A DNA stretch of 8,112 bases from Chloroflexota bacterium (GTDB lineage: Bacteria; Chloroflexota; Limnocylindria; Limnocylindrales; CSP1-4), in contig JANYAA010000257.1 in assembly GCA_025355255.1 (NCBI GenBank), positions 1-8,112 of the forward strand. Reading direction: 5' to 3'. Numbering within the stretch: position 1 is the stretch's first letter; each line of letters opens with the position of its first letter. Of the stretch, positions 1 through 5,823 are shown one piece after another. Made by a program: the position numbers and the translations under genes. The notes below the pieces were generated by a model, which was given only the letters and a program-made list of their open reading frames with translations, did no database searches and was not told where the DNA came from.

Positions 1-239
1 GGGTGATTGGCCGCTGGATTGACGAGCAGAAGCCGCGCGATGTCTTCCTGTTTGAACAGGAGGGCTCGTACGTGGTGCGCGCTCGACCAGATTGGCGATA
101 TCACTGGCCGTGAACTCGGCCAGCAGGTGGCGCCCACCGGCGCTGCCCAGGGGCAGGACGCGCACCACGTACGAGCCCTCCTGTTCAAACAGGAAGACAT
201 CGCGCGGCTTCTGCTCGTCAATCCAGCGGCCAATCACCC
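1..239. repeat. Perfect 81-bp inverted repeat with 77-bp spacer
   Basis: Bases 1-81 are the exact reverse complement of bases 159-239, and the match stops at position 82/158. The left arm reaches the first base of the window, so the repeat may extend beyond it. The right arm lies in the reading frame of the minus-strand gene that starts at 546. The left arm read on the plus strand encodes the same peptide (beginning VIGRWIDEQKPRDVF and ending EGSYVVR), so the same 26 codons occur head to head on both strands. A perfect inverted copy of coding sequence with a short spacer is typical of a fold-back chimera made during amplification or of an assembly error at a contig end. A recent inverted duplication in the genome is the alternative. 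Confidence 0.95.
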
Positions 240-546
240 GGAGTGCGCGTTCGTACGGGCCGGCCGACTCTGTGGTGGGCTTCCCGGTGCCGCGGCGGGC
301 GACGCCGGTTTCCATAAACTTGGTGACGTCCTTCTCAGCGTAGGTGTTGGTCTGCTTGACGATCGTCCCCATCGTCTCGGACCAGACATCGGAGGAGTTG
401 CCCATGACGGACAGCCCCTGCACCACAAAGCCCTCCGGGATCTCGAGGATCAGGATGTCGCGCATGCCGCGCGTGTCCAAGTAGCCACCGATAGAGCGGA
501 AGACCTCCTCGAAGTCCTGCCGCGGGCTGCCCTCGTAGATTCGCAA
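1..546 (-). CDS. Unrecognised protein, interrupted by the inverted repeat and running off the left edge
   Basis: I do not recognise this family. The start is chosen at TTG 546 because a GGGAGG ribosome binding site (560-555) lies 8 bases before it, and the frame has a stop at 591-589 and no ATG or GTG between that stop and 546. The product begins MRIYEGSPRQDFEEVFRSIG and contains a hydrophobic strand pattern (RDILILEIPEGFVVQGL). It also has a segment with WIDEQKPRDVFLFEQEGSYVVRV and then FTASDIANLVERA. It looks like a soluble mixed alpha/beta protein, with no signal peptide or membrane segment. About 155 codons (546 to 82) look genuine. From 81 to 1 the frame stays open but reads the antisense of its own earlier codons, so those residues should not be trusted. 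It is the last gene after the ABC permeases, 58 bases downstream, and has its own strong ribosome binding site. Frame and start are fairly sure; the function is unknown. Confidence 0.65.
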   Translation of the reverse strand, partial: MRIYEGSPRQDFEEVFRSIGGYLDTRGMRDILILEIPEGFVVQGLSVMGNSSDVWSETMGTIVKQTNTYAEKDVTKFMETGVARRGTGKPTTESAGPYERALRVIGRWIDEQKPRDVFLFEQEGSYVVRVLPLGSAGGRHLLAEFTASDIANLVERAPRTSPPVQTGRHRAASARQSSGQSP

Positions 547-559
547 GCGTTGGTCCTCC

Positions 560-573
560 CGGCACCGGTGCCG
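560..573. promoter_or_regulatory. 14-bp perfect palindrome next to a ribosome binding site
   Basis: CGGCACCGGTGCCG is self-complementary over all 14 bases. It lies in the 58-base gap between the second permease and the TTG-start gene, and its last base is the first G of that gene's GGGAGG ribosome binding site. In RNA it could form a hairpin directly abutting the ribosome binding site; in DNA it could be a dimeric repressor site. No U-run follows, so an intrinsic terminator is not supported. GC-rich sequence produces such palindromes by chance fairly often. Confidence 0.4.
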
Positions 574-604
574 CGGTGTCCCCGCGCCTCACCGTTGCCG
601 CAAT

Positions 605-1564
605 TTAGGAACCGGTGGTCCGATCCAGCAGTCCTCGTTCCCGCGCTCGTCGCTCGCTAACACGGAAGAGTGCGATGGCGCTGAGTGTACTAACCGACCC
701 GGTGAGCAACAAGACCACAATCGTCGTGACGGCGTCCGGGATCGCCGTACCAGTGAGCGTGACCCAGAGCGAGCCAGCCCCGCCCACGGACGAGGCGCCG
801 CCCGGCAGGATGGCGCCGCGAACGCCCGCCACCCACCATGTCACCGGATTGACCAGGCCGACGATCTGGGCCGGCGCAGGCAGGATCGACAGCGGGAACA
901 CCACGCCGGACACAAGGAACAGGGCGCCCGCAAAAGCCTCCGGGTAGGACCACGATTCCTGACGGGTCTGGAGGCACACCGCCGCAAGCCCAATGCCCAG
1001 TGCCAACACCGGCGGCAGGCCCAGCAGCAGCGTGATCACCAGCATCGGCCAGTTGACCGCTGCCAGATCTACGCGCAGCCCCAGCACCACCACGGCGAAC
1101 AGCAGCGCAACCACGGTGCCCATTGCACCCACGGCCAGCTTGGACACGCCGCGGCCAACCAGCACCAGCAGAAACGTGGCGGGGCTCACGTACAGGTACT
1201 TGAGCATCCGGTAGCGCTCGCGGTCGTCCAGCACGGACCACGCCGGGCCGGCAATCCCGGCGATCAGCATCGCCCAGAGCGCGGAGCCCAAGACCACAAA
1301 CGTCCGCACCGCTTCGCCGGACGCGCCCGTGCCACCCACGATCTGGACCATGAACACCAGCAGCAGCAGCGAGGCCACGGGCTTCGCGACGGTGTAGATG
1401 AAGAACAGCAGCGGGTCGGTCCAGTTTGACTCCACCTGCCAGCCAAGCCGGATCGCCGTCCACAAGTGGCGGCGCGTGTCGGCGAGGCCGATGCCTTCGG
1501 CGCGGGCGGGGTCGAAGCCGTTGCCGTCAAAGGCGGGATGGCCAACCACCGCGGGGGCGTTCAT
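605..1564 (-). CDS. ABC-2 type transporter permease (second of two)
   Basis: Integral membrane subunit of an ABC exporter, 319 residues, with a cytoplasmic N-terminus of about 50 residues. Hydrophobic segments lie at about 51-76, 86-106, 143-163, 172-196, 208-228 and 278-302, which fits the six-helix ABC-2 (DrrB/NodJ-like) fold. Between the second and third helices is a charged loop (DDRERYRMLKYLYVSP) typical of this family, where the coupling helix meets the ATPase. The LVSGVVFPLSILP stretch near residue 217 and NPVTWWVAGVRG near 239 resemble conserved ABC-2 segments. It starts at ATG 1564, 29 bases after the stop of the first permease. No convincing ribosome binding site precedes it, so reinitiation from the upstream gene is likely. 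With the first permease and the ATPase it probably forms a heterodimeric exporter. The substrate cannot be read from sequence. Confidence 0.9.
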   Translation of the reverse strand: MNAPAVVGHPAFDGNGFDPARAEGIGLADTRRHLWTAIRLGWQVESNWTDPLLFFIYTVAKPVASLLLLVFMVQIVGGTGASGEAVRTFVVLGSALWAMLIAGIAGPAWSVLDDRERYRMLKYLYVSPATFLLVLVGRGVSKLAVGAMGTVVALLFAVVVLGLRVDLAAVNWPMLVITLLLGLPPVLALGIGLAAVCLQTRQESWSYPEAFAGALFLVSGVVFPLSILPAPAQIVGLVNPVTWWVAGVRGAILPGGASSVGGAGSLWVTLTGTAIPDAVTTIVVLLLTGSVSTLSAIALFRVSERRARERGLLDRTTGS

Positions 1565-1573
1565 GTGCAGGTC

Positions 1574-1596
1574 ACTCGGTGCTCACTCGGGGCTCA
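1574..1596 (-). repeat. Two and a bit 11-bp tandem repeats at the permease-permease junction
   Basis: Reading the minus strand from the stop codon of the first permease, TGAGCCCCGAG (1596-1586) is followed by TGAGCACCGAG (1585-1575) and then by TGACC. Each unit starts with TGA, and because 11 is not a multiple of 3 the three TGAs fall in three different frames. This probably arose by slippage. It leaves a stop in every frame just before the next ATG at 1564. Confidence 0.6.
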
Positions 1597-2478
1597 CTGC
1601 CAGCGGATGGACAGGCTGCCGCGCGAGCGGGCCATCCGCTCGATGACTCGGATCAGCCGCTGCGACGCCACCAGGAACACCACGGTCATCGCCACAAGGA
1701 TCAGCGCCTCCACCTGTGGCGACGGCGTCCCGGCCAGACCCGGCATCCCCGGGAACGCCAATTGGCGCAAGGCGTCTAACCCCACCGCAAACGGGATGGT
1801 GGCGATTGCCACGGCACCCAGCGCACCCAGCCGCGCCACGGGGAAATTGAGCCCCGAGATGAAGTACACGGGCTCAATTGCGAGGTTGGTGAGGTGGAAC
1901 GCCTCGCGGCCCCAGAGCAGGAACAGGCTCGCGAGCATCATGCCAAGGCCGTAGAGCGCGGTCATTGTCAGCAGGAAGACGGGCACGGCCAGCGCCCAGT
2001 CCGTCAGGTGGAATTGGACCCCGAACAGCGCTGTGGAGATCAGCAGGATCGCCAATGAGCGGGTGCCGCTCATGAACAGGCCGCCTGCGGCCATGCCCAG
2101 CAGGACCGCCATCAGGCTCATCGGCGCCGCGAAGTAGAGCTCAAGGTTGCCCTGACTCTTCTCCCAGTACAGCTGGCCCGCCATCATCCAGACGACGTTG
2201 AGCCAGAACGCCGACATCGCGCCGCCCAGCACCACGAAGCCGACATAGGCCTCCGGCGCCTGGAGCGCCCGATACACCAGCACAAACGCCGAGGTGCCCA
2301 GGAACGGCAGGAGGATCTCGAAGAAGATCCAGCTTGGCTCTCGACCCAGCCCGCGGACGCGGGGGTAGGCGCGGCCAACCAGCGCGCGCAGGTTGGTCTC
2401 AAACGCGCGGCGGCCGGTCCAATCCGCGTCGGTGCGGGGATCGGCGGTGGTCTCCCGGGTGGGGAAGAGGGTGTTCAC
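1594..2478 (-). CDS. ABC-2 type transporter permease (first of two)
   Basis: Membrane subunit of an ABC exporter, 294 residues. A charged N-terminal tail of about 48 residues is followed by hydrophobic segments at about 50-72, 78-101, 119-138, 141-157, 161-188, 219-238 and 257-273. The loop YWEKSQGNLELYFAAP (about 104-119) matches the ABC-2 pattern of a charged stretch before a helix that contacts the ATPase. EPVYFISGLNFPV (about 202-214) is the family's typical segment before the last helices. The start is GTG 2478, which overlaps the ATPase stop as GTGA. No ribosome binding site is visible, so translation is probably coupled to the ATPase gene. It is clearly different in sequence from the following permease, so the exporter would carry two unlike membrane halves, as in several DrrA/B-like and NatA/B-like systems. 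Substrate unknown. Confidence 0.9.
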   Translation of the reverse strand: MNTLFPTRETTADPRTDADWTGRRAFETNLRALVGRAYPRVRGLGREPSWIFFEILLPFLGTSAFVLVYRALQAPEAYVGFVVLGGAMSAFWLNVVWMMAGQLYWEKSQGNLELYFAAPMSLMAVLLGMAAGGLFMSGTRSLAILLISTALFGVQFHLTDWALAVPVFLLTMTALYGLGMMLASLFLLWGREAFHLTNLAIEPVYFISGLNFPVARLGALGAVAIATIPFAVGLDALRQLAFPGMPGLAGTPSPQVEALILVAMTVVFLVASQRLIRVIERMARSRGSLSIRWQ

Positions 2479-3557
2479 CGTTCGGGGTGGTGCTCGGCGT
2501 CGTGGTCAGCGGTCTCGGTGGCCGCGTCATCGACGGCTTCGGCATCGGCTTCATCGGCGAAGCCCCGGCCAACCAGCTCCACAAAGACGTCCTCAAGCGT
2601 CGGCTCCGAGGTCCGCAGCCCGAGCACCCGGCTGCCGGCTGCGCCGAGCGCCGCCATGACGCCGGTCAGGGCGCTGTCATCGCGCAGGACCAGGTTCACC
2701 GCCACGCGCTGTGCCCCCGTCCCTGCCTCCACGTTGTCCGCGGCGAGGGCCGCAGACACCACACCGGGGAGGCGCGCCAGCACGGCCGGGCCCCCGTCCA
2801 GACGGTTCACCTCCAGCCGCAGCACGCTCTCGCGCTGGACGCGGCGCTTGAGCTCCGAGGGCGTGCCGATGGCGAGGATCTTGCCGTGGTCAACGATGGC
2901 GATCCGTTCGCACAGCTCGTCAGCCTCGGCCATGTAGTGCGTGGTGAGCAGGACCGTGCGCCCGGGGACGGCCCCCTTCCAGGCCAAGACCATCTCGCGG
3001 ACCGCCCTAGCGGCTGAGACGTCCAGCCCCAGCGTGGGCTCGTCCAGAAACAGGATCCACGGGTCGTTGAGCAGGCCGCGCGCCATGTTCATCTTCTGGC
3101 GCTGTCCGGTTGATAGCGTGCTGACACGCTGAAGCCGCTGGTCGCCCAGACCCACGGCGTCAAGCAACTCGTCGACGCGCCGCCAGCCTTCACGGGAGCC
3201 AAGGCCGTAGAACTGGCTGAACATCCATAGCTGCTCTCGGACGGTGAGGATCCCGTAGCCGGACTGCTCGCCGCCCGCAACCATGTTCATGATCCGGCGG
3301 ATCTTCGCGGCCTCGGTGGCCACGTCAAAGCCAAAGATGCTCGCCTTGCCTTCACTGGGCAGCAGCAGGGTCGTGAGGATCTTGATGAGCGTGGTCTTGC
3401 CGGCGCCGTTTGGCCCCAGCAGGCCGAAGAACTCGCCGGGCGCAACCTCAAGGTCGATGCCGTCGAGCGCCGTGACCGGCTTGGGCTTGACCGGATAGAC
3501 GCGGCGGAGACCCTGGACGGCGATGGCGGGAGGAAGCTGCTCGGTCTGCGCGGTCAC
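2475..3557 (-). CDS. ABC transporter ATP-binding protein (DrrA/NatA/CcmA type)
   Basis: Cytoplasmic ATPase subunit that powers the two permeases encoded next; 360 residues. Walker A is GPNGAGKTT (48-56), the signature is LSTGQRQK (148-155), Walker B is ILFLDEP (168-174) followed by the D-loop region GLDVSAAR, and the switch histidine is H207 in TTHYMAEAD. The stretch GGEQSGYGILTVREQL (95-110) occupies the Q-loop area. The C-terminal domain ends with SEPTLEDVFVELVGRGF (317-333), characteristic of DrrA-type antibiotic and lipid exporters. A further 27-residue acidic tail rich in D, E, A and H follows and is not usual for the family. The start is GTG 3557, overlapping the psuG stop as GTGA, so translation is coupled to psuG; the stop overlaps the next GTG in the same way. 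The export direction is inferred from the family and from the absence of a binding-protein gene. Confidence 0.95.
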   Translation of the reverse strand: MTAQTEQLPPAIAVQGLRRVYPVKPKPVTALDGIDLEVAPGEFFGLLGPNGAGKTTLIKILTTLLLPSEGKASIFGFDVATEAAKIRRIMNMVAGGEQSGYGILTVREQLWMFSQFYGLGSREGWRRVDELLDAVGLGDQRLQRVSTLSTGQRQKMNMARGLLNDPWILFLDEPTLGLDVSAARAVREMVLAWKGAVPGRTVLLTTHYMAEADELCERIAIVDHGKILAIGTPSELKRRVQRESVLRLEVNRLDGGPAVLARLPGVVSAALAADNVEAGTGAQRVAVNLVLRDDSALTGVMAALGAAGSRVLGLRTSEPTLEDVFVELVGRGFADEADAEAVDDAATETADHDAEHHPER

Positions 3558-4489
3558 AGCTTGGCCAGCTCTACCGCGAGGAGCCCGCCTACCCGCGCGT
3601 TGTTCACGATGAGGCTGATGTTGGCCTTGATGGAGCGTCCTTGGGTGATCTCGGCGACGCGGGCCAGCAGCCAGGGCGTGGTGGCCGGGCCGTGGATGCC
3701 GGCGGCTTCGGCGTCGGCCAGGGCCTGGCTCACGATGGCGCGAACATAGTCGTCTGGAAGCGCGTCGGCTTCGGGGACGGGGTTGCAGAGGACGATTCCG
3801 GCGTCGAGCCCGAGGGCCCGCTGGGCATTGATGATCTTGGCGGCCGTTGCGACGTCTGCTGCCTGGAGCGGCGCTTTGATCCCGCTGCGCCGGGCCCAGA
3901 AGAACGGCATCTCGTCCTGGCCCAGGACCACCACGGGGACGCCCTTGGTCTCGAGGTATTCCAGCGTGCGCGGTACATCCAGGATGGCCTTGGGGCCAGC
4001 GCAGACCACAGCGACCGGCGTGCGGGCCAGCTCGTCCAGGTCGGCCGAAATGTCAAGGCTTGGATGCGCGCCGTCGATAGCGCCGCGGTGGACACCGCCA
4101 ATGCCGCCTGTGGCGAACACGCCGATTCCTGCGGCACGGGCCGCGATCATCGTGGCGCTCACCGTGGTGGCGGACCAGCCGCCCGCGGCCGCACCCTCAG
4201 CGAGGCTGTGGCGGCTGACCTTGCGGACCGAGCCCGCGGGGGCCGTGCCGAGGGACTCGAGGTCGTCCGCGGCGAGGCCCACAAGAAGGCGGCCATCCTT
4301 CATGGCGACGGTCGCTGGGATGGCTCCTGAGCTGCGGATGGCCCGCTCGGAGGCCGTGGCCACCTCCACATTCTGCGGGTAGGGCAGACCATGGCTGATC
4401 AGCGTGGACTCGAGGGCAACCACGGGGCGGCCGTCACGCAGCGCGTCGGCAACTTCGGGGGAGAGGCGGATGTGGTCTTGGGCAATCAC
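3554..4489 (-). CDS. psuG: Pseudouridine-5'-phosphate glycosidase
   Basis: Breaks the C-C glycosidic bond of pseudouridine 5'-phosphate to give uracil and ribose 5-phosphate (reversible; cytoplasmic, Mn-dependent). The protein closely follows E. coli PsuG (YeiN): RPVVALESTLISHGLPYPQN (21-40), FATGGIGGVHRG (125-136), LDISADLDEL, VVCAGPKAILD, CNPVPE and IKANISLIVNNA. Residues matching the known active site are present: E27 (E. coli E31), H134 (H137), D150 (D149, metal), K167 (K166, Schiff-base lysine) and N290 (N289). From GTG 4489 it has 311 residues, matching the family at about 312. The frame is open to an ATG at 4609, but those 40 residues are Arg/Pro-rich and unlike any PsuG. No ribosome binding site precedes GTG 4489; a TACCCT box lies 7 bases upstream, fitting a leaderless mRNA. 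Homologues of this fold also form C-glycosides in antibiotic pathways (AlnA, IndA), so catabolism is likely but not certain. Confidence 0.96.
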   Translation of the reverse strand: MIAQDHIRLSPEVADALRDGRPVVALESTLISHGLPYPQNVEVATASERAIRSSGAIPATVAMKDGRLLVGLAADDLESLGTAPAGSVRKVSRHSLAEGAAAGGWSATTVSATMIAARAAGIGVFATGGIGGVHRGAIDGAHPSLDISADLDELARTPVAVVCAGPKAILDVPRTLEYLETKGVPVVVLGQDEMPFFWARRSGIKAPLQAADVATAAKIINAQRALGLDAGIVLCNPVPEADALPDDYVRAIVSQALADAEAAGIHGPATTPWLLARVAEITQGRSIKANISLIVNNARVGGLLAVELAKL

Positions 4490-4496
4490 GAGCGTG

Positions 4497-4502
4497 AGGG
4501 TA
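4497..4502 (-). promoter_or_regulatory. Putative -10 box of a leaderless psuG promoter
   Basis: TACCCT on the minus strand fits the TANNNT core of bacterial -10 elements and ends 7 bases before the psuG GTG at 4489. Transcription starting at or next to the GTG would give a leaderless mRNA, in line with the missing ribosome binding site. The same arrangement is seen before psuK and the glycosyltransferase gene. Confidence 0.45.
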
Positions 4503-4519
4503 CGCCCGGGCGCGGGGCG

Positions 4520-4551
4520 GTGCCTTCCCCGCGTGCCTCCCGGGTGCCTCC
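4520..4551 (-). repeat. Three short direct repeats over the presumed -35 region of psuG
   Basis: On the plus strand GTGCCTTCC (4520-4528), GTGCCTCC (4533-4540) and GTGCCTCC (4544-4551) are repeated 13 and 11 bases apart; on the psuG strand they read GGAGGCAC. If transcription starts at 4489 they cover about -31 to -62, the usual place for an activator that touches the -35 region. The copies look like ribosome binding sites (GGAGG) but are too far from the GTG to serve it. Confidence 0.5.
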
Positions 4552-4565
4552 GCGGGTCCCGGCGG

Positions 4566-4813
4566 GACTGCCAGTCACGGATCCCCGGCTGGCTCGGTTG
4601 TGCAGGCACGCCGTGCCGTCCAAACGAGACTCGCAGTCAGGCTCTGCGCCTTGGGGAAGCGCCTCGGACGCGCGTTCGGGACGAGCAGTCCGGTTTCGAT
4701 GGCGGCAGGGCCACGCGAGCGCTCCACCGGGTGAGATCAGTGACCCGCAGTCCCGTTTCGGCGGCGCCGAGATCCTGCTAGGGACACCAGGGCGAAAAGC
4801 GTGACCGGCAGTC
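4566..4813. repeat. Array of five helically phased GACNNSCAGTC elements
   Basis: Five 11-bp copies on the plus strand: GACTGCCAGTC (4566-4576), GACTCGCAGTC (4628-4638), GACGAGCAGTC (4680-4690), GACCCGCAGTC (4742-4752) and GACCGGCAGTC (4803-4813). All share GAC at the left, CAGTC at the right and a G or C before CAGTC; the following bases are also biased ([AC][CG]G). The outer GAC/GTC is symmetric, and the first copy is a perfect palindrome around its central base. Start-to-start distances are 62, 52, 62 and 61 bp, close to 6, 5, 6 and 6 turns of B-DNA, which would put all copies on one face of the helix. Most of the sequence between copies is not conserved; copies at 4680 and 4742 also share GTTTCG just after the element, hinting at old duplication. 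It lies upstream of psuG and is best read as operators for a dimeric regulator. I saw no other exact copy elsewhere in the window. Confidence 0.8.
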
Positions 4814-4826
4814 CGGGCGACCCTGC

Positions 4827-4838
4827 GCGCGGCCGCGC
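4827..4838. other. 12-bp GC palindrome just after psuK
   Basis: GCGCGGCCGCGC is perfectly self-complementary and begins one base past the psuK stop codon. It could form a stable RNA hairpin at the 3' end of the psuK message and slow exonucleases. There is no T-run after it on the minus strand, so it is not a standard intrinsic terminator. Confidence 0.35.
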
Positions 4839-4839
4839 C

Positions 4840-5793
4840 CTAGATCAGCGAGAGCTCCGGCGGCACCGAGACGATCTGGCGCAGCGCCGTCTTGTTGCCC
4901 AGCACCGCGCCCCGGCGAAGGGCCGCCGCGGGCGCGAGGCCGCGCCCCCGCGCCGACAGCCAGCCTGCCAGGAAACCGGCGTTGAACGCGTCGCCGGCGC
5001 CCGTGGTGTCCTGCGGCGTGATGGGCGTCGTGGCCACGTCAAAGCGGGACGCGGGCGCGCCGGCGCCATCGCCGCGCAGCAGCACCGCGGCGCCCTTGCG
5101 CCCCATCTTGAGGACCGCCACCGGCGCCAAGTCCCCCAGCCGGTCCTCGCGACCCACGCCAAGCAAGGCGGACGCCTCGTCGCGGGTGGCAAAGAGCAGA
5201 TCCGGCGCCGCCTCGCGGATCAGCGCCAGCCCGGCCCGGCGGCCAGCGGCAAGCAGCGGCGCGGATGACGACAAATCCACGGTCACCAGCGCCCCGGCGG
5301 CATGCGCCAGACGAGACGCCTCGAGCCCTGCCAGCCCAAGCGGCTGGTCCAGCAGCGAATACGCCGGGAGGTGCACGGCATCGGCCCCGGCAAACCAGGC
5401 CGGGCGCAGATCCGCGGGTGCCAGCCGAAGCGCAGCCCCACGCTCGGTGACAAAGGACCGCTCCCCGCCTGGCTCCACGACCACGCCAATCCGCCCGGTC
5501 GCGACGCCCGCGAGGCGCACCGCGCGCACCGTGACGCCATCGCCGGCCACGGCGGCAATCAGGGATCGGCCGGTTGCGTCTCGCCCCACGGCACACACCA
5601 GCGAGCAGCGCGCGCCCAGCCGGCCAAGCCAGCGCGCCGTGTTCGACGCCGAGCCGCCCTGCCGCAGGCTCACGCGCCCGGTGATGTCGGTGCCGCGGCG
5701 GAGGGCGCCGTCGGGCACAACAACCACGTCCAGCACAAGGTCGCCCACCACGACGATGCGGGGCCGAACGGGGCGAGCAACGGGGGAAGCCAT
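4840..5793 (-). CDS. psuK: PfkB-family carbohydrate kinase, probable pseudouridine kinase
   Basis: ATP-dependent sugar or nucleoside kinase of the ribokinase/PfkB family, 317 residues, the usual size. An N-terminal strand VVVGDLVLDVVVVP (14-27) carries the substrate-binding GD..LD. The first PfkB signature is GGSASNTARWLGRLG (46-60), and the second is DTTGAGDAFNAGF (262-274) with catalytic base D268 and the anion-hole GAGD. KMGRKGA (229-235) is the conserved nucleotide-side strand and turn. PfkB substrates are hard to tell apart by sequence; the call to pseudouridine rests on psuG being the next gene in the same direction, which is the classic psuK-psuG pair. Ribokinase or another sugar kinase is the alternative. 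It starts at ATG 5793, 30 bases after the glycosyltransferase stop. No ribosome binding site is present, but TATCCT lies exactly 6 bases before the ATG, suggesting an internal leaderless promoter. About 350 bp separate it from psuG. Confidence 0.85.
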   Translation of the reverse strand: MASPVARPVRPRIVVVGDLVLDVVVVPDGALRRGTDITGRVSLRQGGSASNTARWLGRLGARCSLVCAVGRDATGRSLIAAVAGDGVTVRAVRLAGVATGRIGVVVEPGGERSFVTERGAALRLAPADLRPAWFAGADAVHLPAYSLLDQPLGLAGLEASRLAHAAGALVTVDLSSSAPLLAAGRRAGLALIREAAPDLLFATRDEASALLGVGREDRLGDLAPVAVLKMGRKGAAVLLRGDGAGAPASRFDVATTPITPQDTTGAGDAFNAGFLAGWLSARGRGLAPAAALRRGAVLGNKTALRQIVSVPPELSLI

Positions 5794-5799
5794 AGGCCG

Positions 5800-5805
5800 A
5801 GGATA
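5800..5805 (-). promoter_or_regulatory. Putative -10 box of a leaderless psuK promoter
   Basis: TATCCT on the minus strand, with 6 bases to the psuK ATG at 5793 and no ribosome binding site between them. Box and spacing are identical to those before the glycosyltransferase ATG. It lies in the 30-base gap after the glycosyltransferase stop, so psuK may be transcribed separately. No clear -35 box is seen. Confidence 0.45.
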
Positions 5806-5823
5806 CCGCGCTGGTACCCCGAG

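Larger units (their letters stand above)
4490..4839. other. 350-bp non-coding region between psuK and psuG
   Basis: This is the only long gap among the minus-strand genes and I find no convincing gene in it on either strand. It holds, in transcription order of the minus strand, a GC palindrome just after psuK, five spaced copies of GACNNSCAGTC (given on the plus strand), three GGAGGCAC-like direct repeats and a TACCCT box 7 bases before the psuG GTG. A further short hairpin, GGCACGCCGTGCC, is at 4605-4617. The arrangement reads as a regulated promoter for psuG and the exporter genes. A structured 5' leader RNA is the main alternative and would require transcription to begin upstream of the array. 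Confidence 0.7.

Noticed and set aside
7..660. 217-codon plus-strand open frame
   Set aside because: It is antisense to the TTG-start gene and the end of the second permease and begins inside the inverted repeat. Its product is low-complexity, and the minus-strand frame has a good ribosome binding site and normal protein character.
4490..4609. 40-residue N-terminal extension of PsuG from ATG 4609
   Set aside because: The added residues are Arg/Pro-rich and absent from PsuG proteins, and they would cover the direct repeats and first phased element. GTG 4489 gives the family length and fits the TACCCT box.
4391..4804. Plus-strand open frames (137 and 125 codons) across the psuG start and the non-coding gap
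   Set aside because: Their first part is antisense to conserved psuG codons, no ribosome binding site precedes them, and the translations are low-complexity Arg/Gly/Pro sequence typical of GC-rich shadows.
4566..4813. CRISPR array
   Set aside because: The repeated unit is only 11 bp with degenerate positions, the intervals vary by 10 bp, and no cas genes are present.
4827..4838. Intrinsic terminator after psuK
   Set aside because: The GC palindrome is followed by GGTCGCCCGG and not by a T-run.
4490..4839. Riboswitch in the psuG leader (cobalamin, glycine and guanidine classes considered)
   Set aside because: I could not match conserved cores or the expected helices of these classes. A new structured RNA is not excluded; a covariance search of orthologous gaps would decide.
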